Shown here: piece by piece, positions 4,547 to 6,211 of the stretch
Layout: each line of letters opens with the position of its first letter
How positions within the stretch are numbered: position 1 is the first letter of the stretch
Assembly: GCA_030627335.1 (NCBI GenBank)
Contig: DAOUSH010000026.1
Location: forward strand, 1-6,211
Origin: Dehalococcoidia bacterium
GTDB lineage: Bacteria; Chloroflexota; Dehalococcoidia; Dehalococcoidales; W693
Direction of reading: 5' to 3'
DNA: 6,211 nt
The notes under the pieces: model-generated
Database searches by the model: none
Told to the model about the DNA's origin: nothing
The model's input: the letters and a program-made list of their open reading frames with translations, nothing else
Program-made: the position numbers and the translations under genes

Positions 4547-6211
4547 CTAACCAAGCTGGCTGACTTTTTCAATCTTCACGGCACATACCTTATATTCCGG
4601 CGTTTGCGTTACCGGGTCAACGGCATGGCTGGTCAGTACATTCGTCGGCGTCTCGGCAAAGTGGAAGGTCATATAGACCACCCCCACCGGCACCACCCCG
4701 GTTACCTCAGTGCTGGCGGTTACTTCGCCGCGCCGCGATATTACCTTGATACGGTCTCTGTCACATATTCCCAGTTTTTCAGCGTCCTGTGGATTTATCT
4801 GCACCCTTTCCTCACTCATAAAGACATTGAGCCCGTCCGTCTTGCGCGTCATAGTGCCGGTATGGTAATGGAACAGCCGGCGCCCGGTGGTCAGCAGCAA
4901 TGGATAATCATCATCCGGTAGCTCTTCCGATGGCCTGTATTTCAGCGGGATAAACCTGCCCTTGCCCCGTGTGAACTGCTTGGTATGAAGGATTGACGTC
5001 CCAGGGTGGTCTTTATCCGGGCAGGGCCACTGCAAGCCGCCATCTTCAAGCCGCTGATAAGAAATACCGCCATAGCTCGGTGTCAGGCGGGCAATCTCGT
5101 CCATAATCTGGGACGGGTCTTCAAAATCGAAGCCTTTGGCTCCCATAGCCTGCGCAATCTGGCAGGTGATGCACCAGTCCGCCCTGGCATCACCGGGCGG
5201 TTCGACGGCTTTCCTTACTCGCTGCACCCTGCGCTCGGTATTGGTAAAGGTGCCGTCCTGTTCGGCAAAAGATGCCGCCGGCAGAACGACATCTGCCAGC
5301 TCGGCCGTCTCGGTCAGAAAGATATCCTGCACGACAAGAAATTCTACACTGGAAAGAGACTTTCGTACGTGATTTGTATTAGGCTCGCTTAATACCGAGT
5401 TTTCGCCGATTAGATAGAGGGCTTTCAGTTCTCCATCACAGGCAGCGTCAAACATTTCCGGTATGGTCAGTCCTTTATCCAGGGATAGATTGCCTCCCCA
5501 GGTAACCTCAAACTTGTCCTTGGCTTCCGGTGAGGTCACCGCCTGATAACCGGGGTAGACGTTGGGCAGTGCTCCCATATCGCAGGCACCCTGCACATTG
5601 TTTTGCCCCCGAAGCGGGTTAACACCGCTGCCGGGTTTGCCGATATTGCCGGTCAGCATCGCCAGGTTAGCTAATGCCATAACATTATCGGTGCCGTGCG
5701 AGTGCTCGGTTATACCCAGTGTGTAGAGGATGGTAGAGGGATTGCCGACGGCGTACATTCTTGCCGCCTCGGCTATCTGCTCCCATGGCACACCGGTAGT
5801 CTCCTCAACGAAATCCATATCAAACTTAGCCAGCGCCTCCTTAAAGGCGCCGAAGTCCTCACAACGCTCCTCTATGAAGGCCGGATTATGCTTGCCTTCG
5901 TCCAGTATTATCTTCATCATACCCATCAGCAGGGCAACATCACTGCCTGGATTGTGCCTTAGCCAGATATCGGCAAAGCGCACCAGGTGAATCTGGCGGG
6001 GGTCGGCAACTATAAGCTTCGCTCCGCGGCGAACCGCCCTCTTGACACTAAAGCCGATTACCGGGTGTGCTTCCGTGGTGTTCGAGCCGATAACGAAGAT
6101 ACACTCGGCTTCAGGGATATCGCCGATGGAGTTGGTCATAGCGCCGCTGCCGAAGCTCTGGGCTAATCCGGCAACGGTGGGGGCGTGGCACAGGCGGGCG
6201 CAGTGGTCGAC
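4547..6211 (-). CDS. fdhA: Formate dehydrogenase alpha (catalytic) subunit, 5' end outside window
   Basis: This is the catalytic subunit of a molybdenum/tungsten bis-MGD formate dehydrogenase, which interconverts formate and CO2. 554 C-terminal residues are visible. The frame is open to the right edge, so the ATG at 6139 is internal and not the start. The edge cuts at VDHCARLCHAPTVAGL: the cysteine at 6188-6190 (TGC) occupies the position of selenocysteine 140 in E. coli FdhF, and the conserved histidine follows it. The main molybdopterin oxidoreductase domain covers visible residues 1 to about 410, with EHSHGTDNV (169-177), GNIGKPGSGVNPLRGQNNVQGACDMG (starting at 188) and LADVVLPAASFAEQDGTFTNTERR (starting at 305). 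The molybdopterin dinucleotide-binding domain starts at about 436 (YPLLLTTGRR) and runs to near the C-terminus. The missing N-terminus should carry at least one [4Fe-4S] cluster. It is followed by acpS after 12 bases. Other members of this oxidoreductase family are similar, but the CARLCH motif favours formate dehydrogenase. Confidence 0.9.
   Translation of the reverse strand, partial: VDHCARLCHAPTVAGLAQSFGSGAMTNSIGDIPEAECIFVIGSNTTEAHPVIGFSVKRAVRRGAKLIVADPRQIHLVRFADIWLRHNPGSDVALLMGMMKIILDEGKHNPAFIEERCEDFGAFKEALAKFDMDFVEETTGVPWEQIAEAARMYAVGNPSTILYTLGITEHSHGTDNVMALANLAMLTGNIGKPGSGVNPLRGQNNVQGACDMGALPNVYPGYQAVTSPEAKDKFEVTWGGNLSLDKGLTIPEMFDAACDGELKALYLIGENSVLSEPNTNHVRKSLSSVEFLVVQDIFLTETAELADVVLPAASFAEQDGTFTNTERRVQRVRKAVEPPGDARADWCITCQIAQAMGAKGFDFEDPSQIMDEIARLTPSYGGISYQRLEDGGLQWPCPDKDHPGTSILHTKQFTRGKGRFIPLKYRPSEELPDDDYPLLLTTGRRLFHYHTGTMTRKTDGLNVFMSEERVQINPQDAEKLGICDRDRIKVISRRGEVTASTEVTGVVPVGVVYMTFHFAETPTNVLTSHAVDPVTQTPEYKVCAVKIEKVSQLG

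Overview
The window looks like chromosomal DNA of an anaerobic bacterium. It is of moderate GC, uses the ATA isoleucine codon heavily, and is densely packed. The protein flavour would fit an uncultured Chloroflexota (Dehalococcoidia-like) genome: a formate dehydrogenase of the anaerobic molybdopterin type, a MoeA-like molybdopterin-binding protein with a C-terminal cysteine motif, and a yebC-ruvC-ruvA block. This placement is an inference from general features, not from any marker gene, and a clostridial-type anaerobe cannot be excluded. No rRNA, tRNA, CRISPR array, insertion sequence or phage gene is visible.

Layout. Positions 1-589 (minus) hold most of a metallo-beta-lactamase-fold hydrolase that runs off the left edge. 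Positions 590-902 are a 313-base divergent control region. It has a good sigma70-type promoter facing left, whose start point falls on or beside the hydrolase ATG (probably a leaderless mRNA), and a strong promoter facing right, followed by a roughly 158-base hairpin-rich leader. Positions 903-1925 (plus) encode the molybdopterin-binding protein. Its stop lies only 9 bases from the stop of the convergent minus-strand cluster, with no convincing terminator between them.

From 6211 down to 1935 everything is on the minus strand, in transcription order: fdhA (5' end outside the window), acpS, a 118-base gap with a likely promoter, yebC, ruvC, ruvA, and a 79-residue helical protein I do not recognise. 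Apart from the 118-base gap, junctions are 9-30 bases, so fdhA-acpS and yebC-ruvC-ruvA-small ORF look like two transcription units or one unit with an internal promoter.

How the genes fit together. fdhA needs a molybdenum or tungsten bis-pyranopterin cofactor, and the plus-strand gene binds molybdopterin, so the two ends of the window share a cofactor theme. RuvC and RuvA act together on Holliday junctions (RuvB is not here). YebC is the usual neighbour of ruvC. AcpS activates acyl carrier protein. Most of this is ordinary housekeeping. The most interesting unexplained element is the structured leader at 745-902 with a dyad inside its promoter, which could be a regulated, possibly ligand-sensing, control region for the molybdopterin-binding gene.
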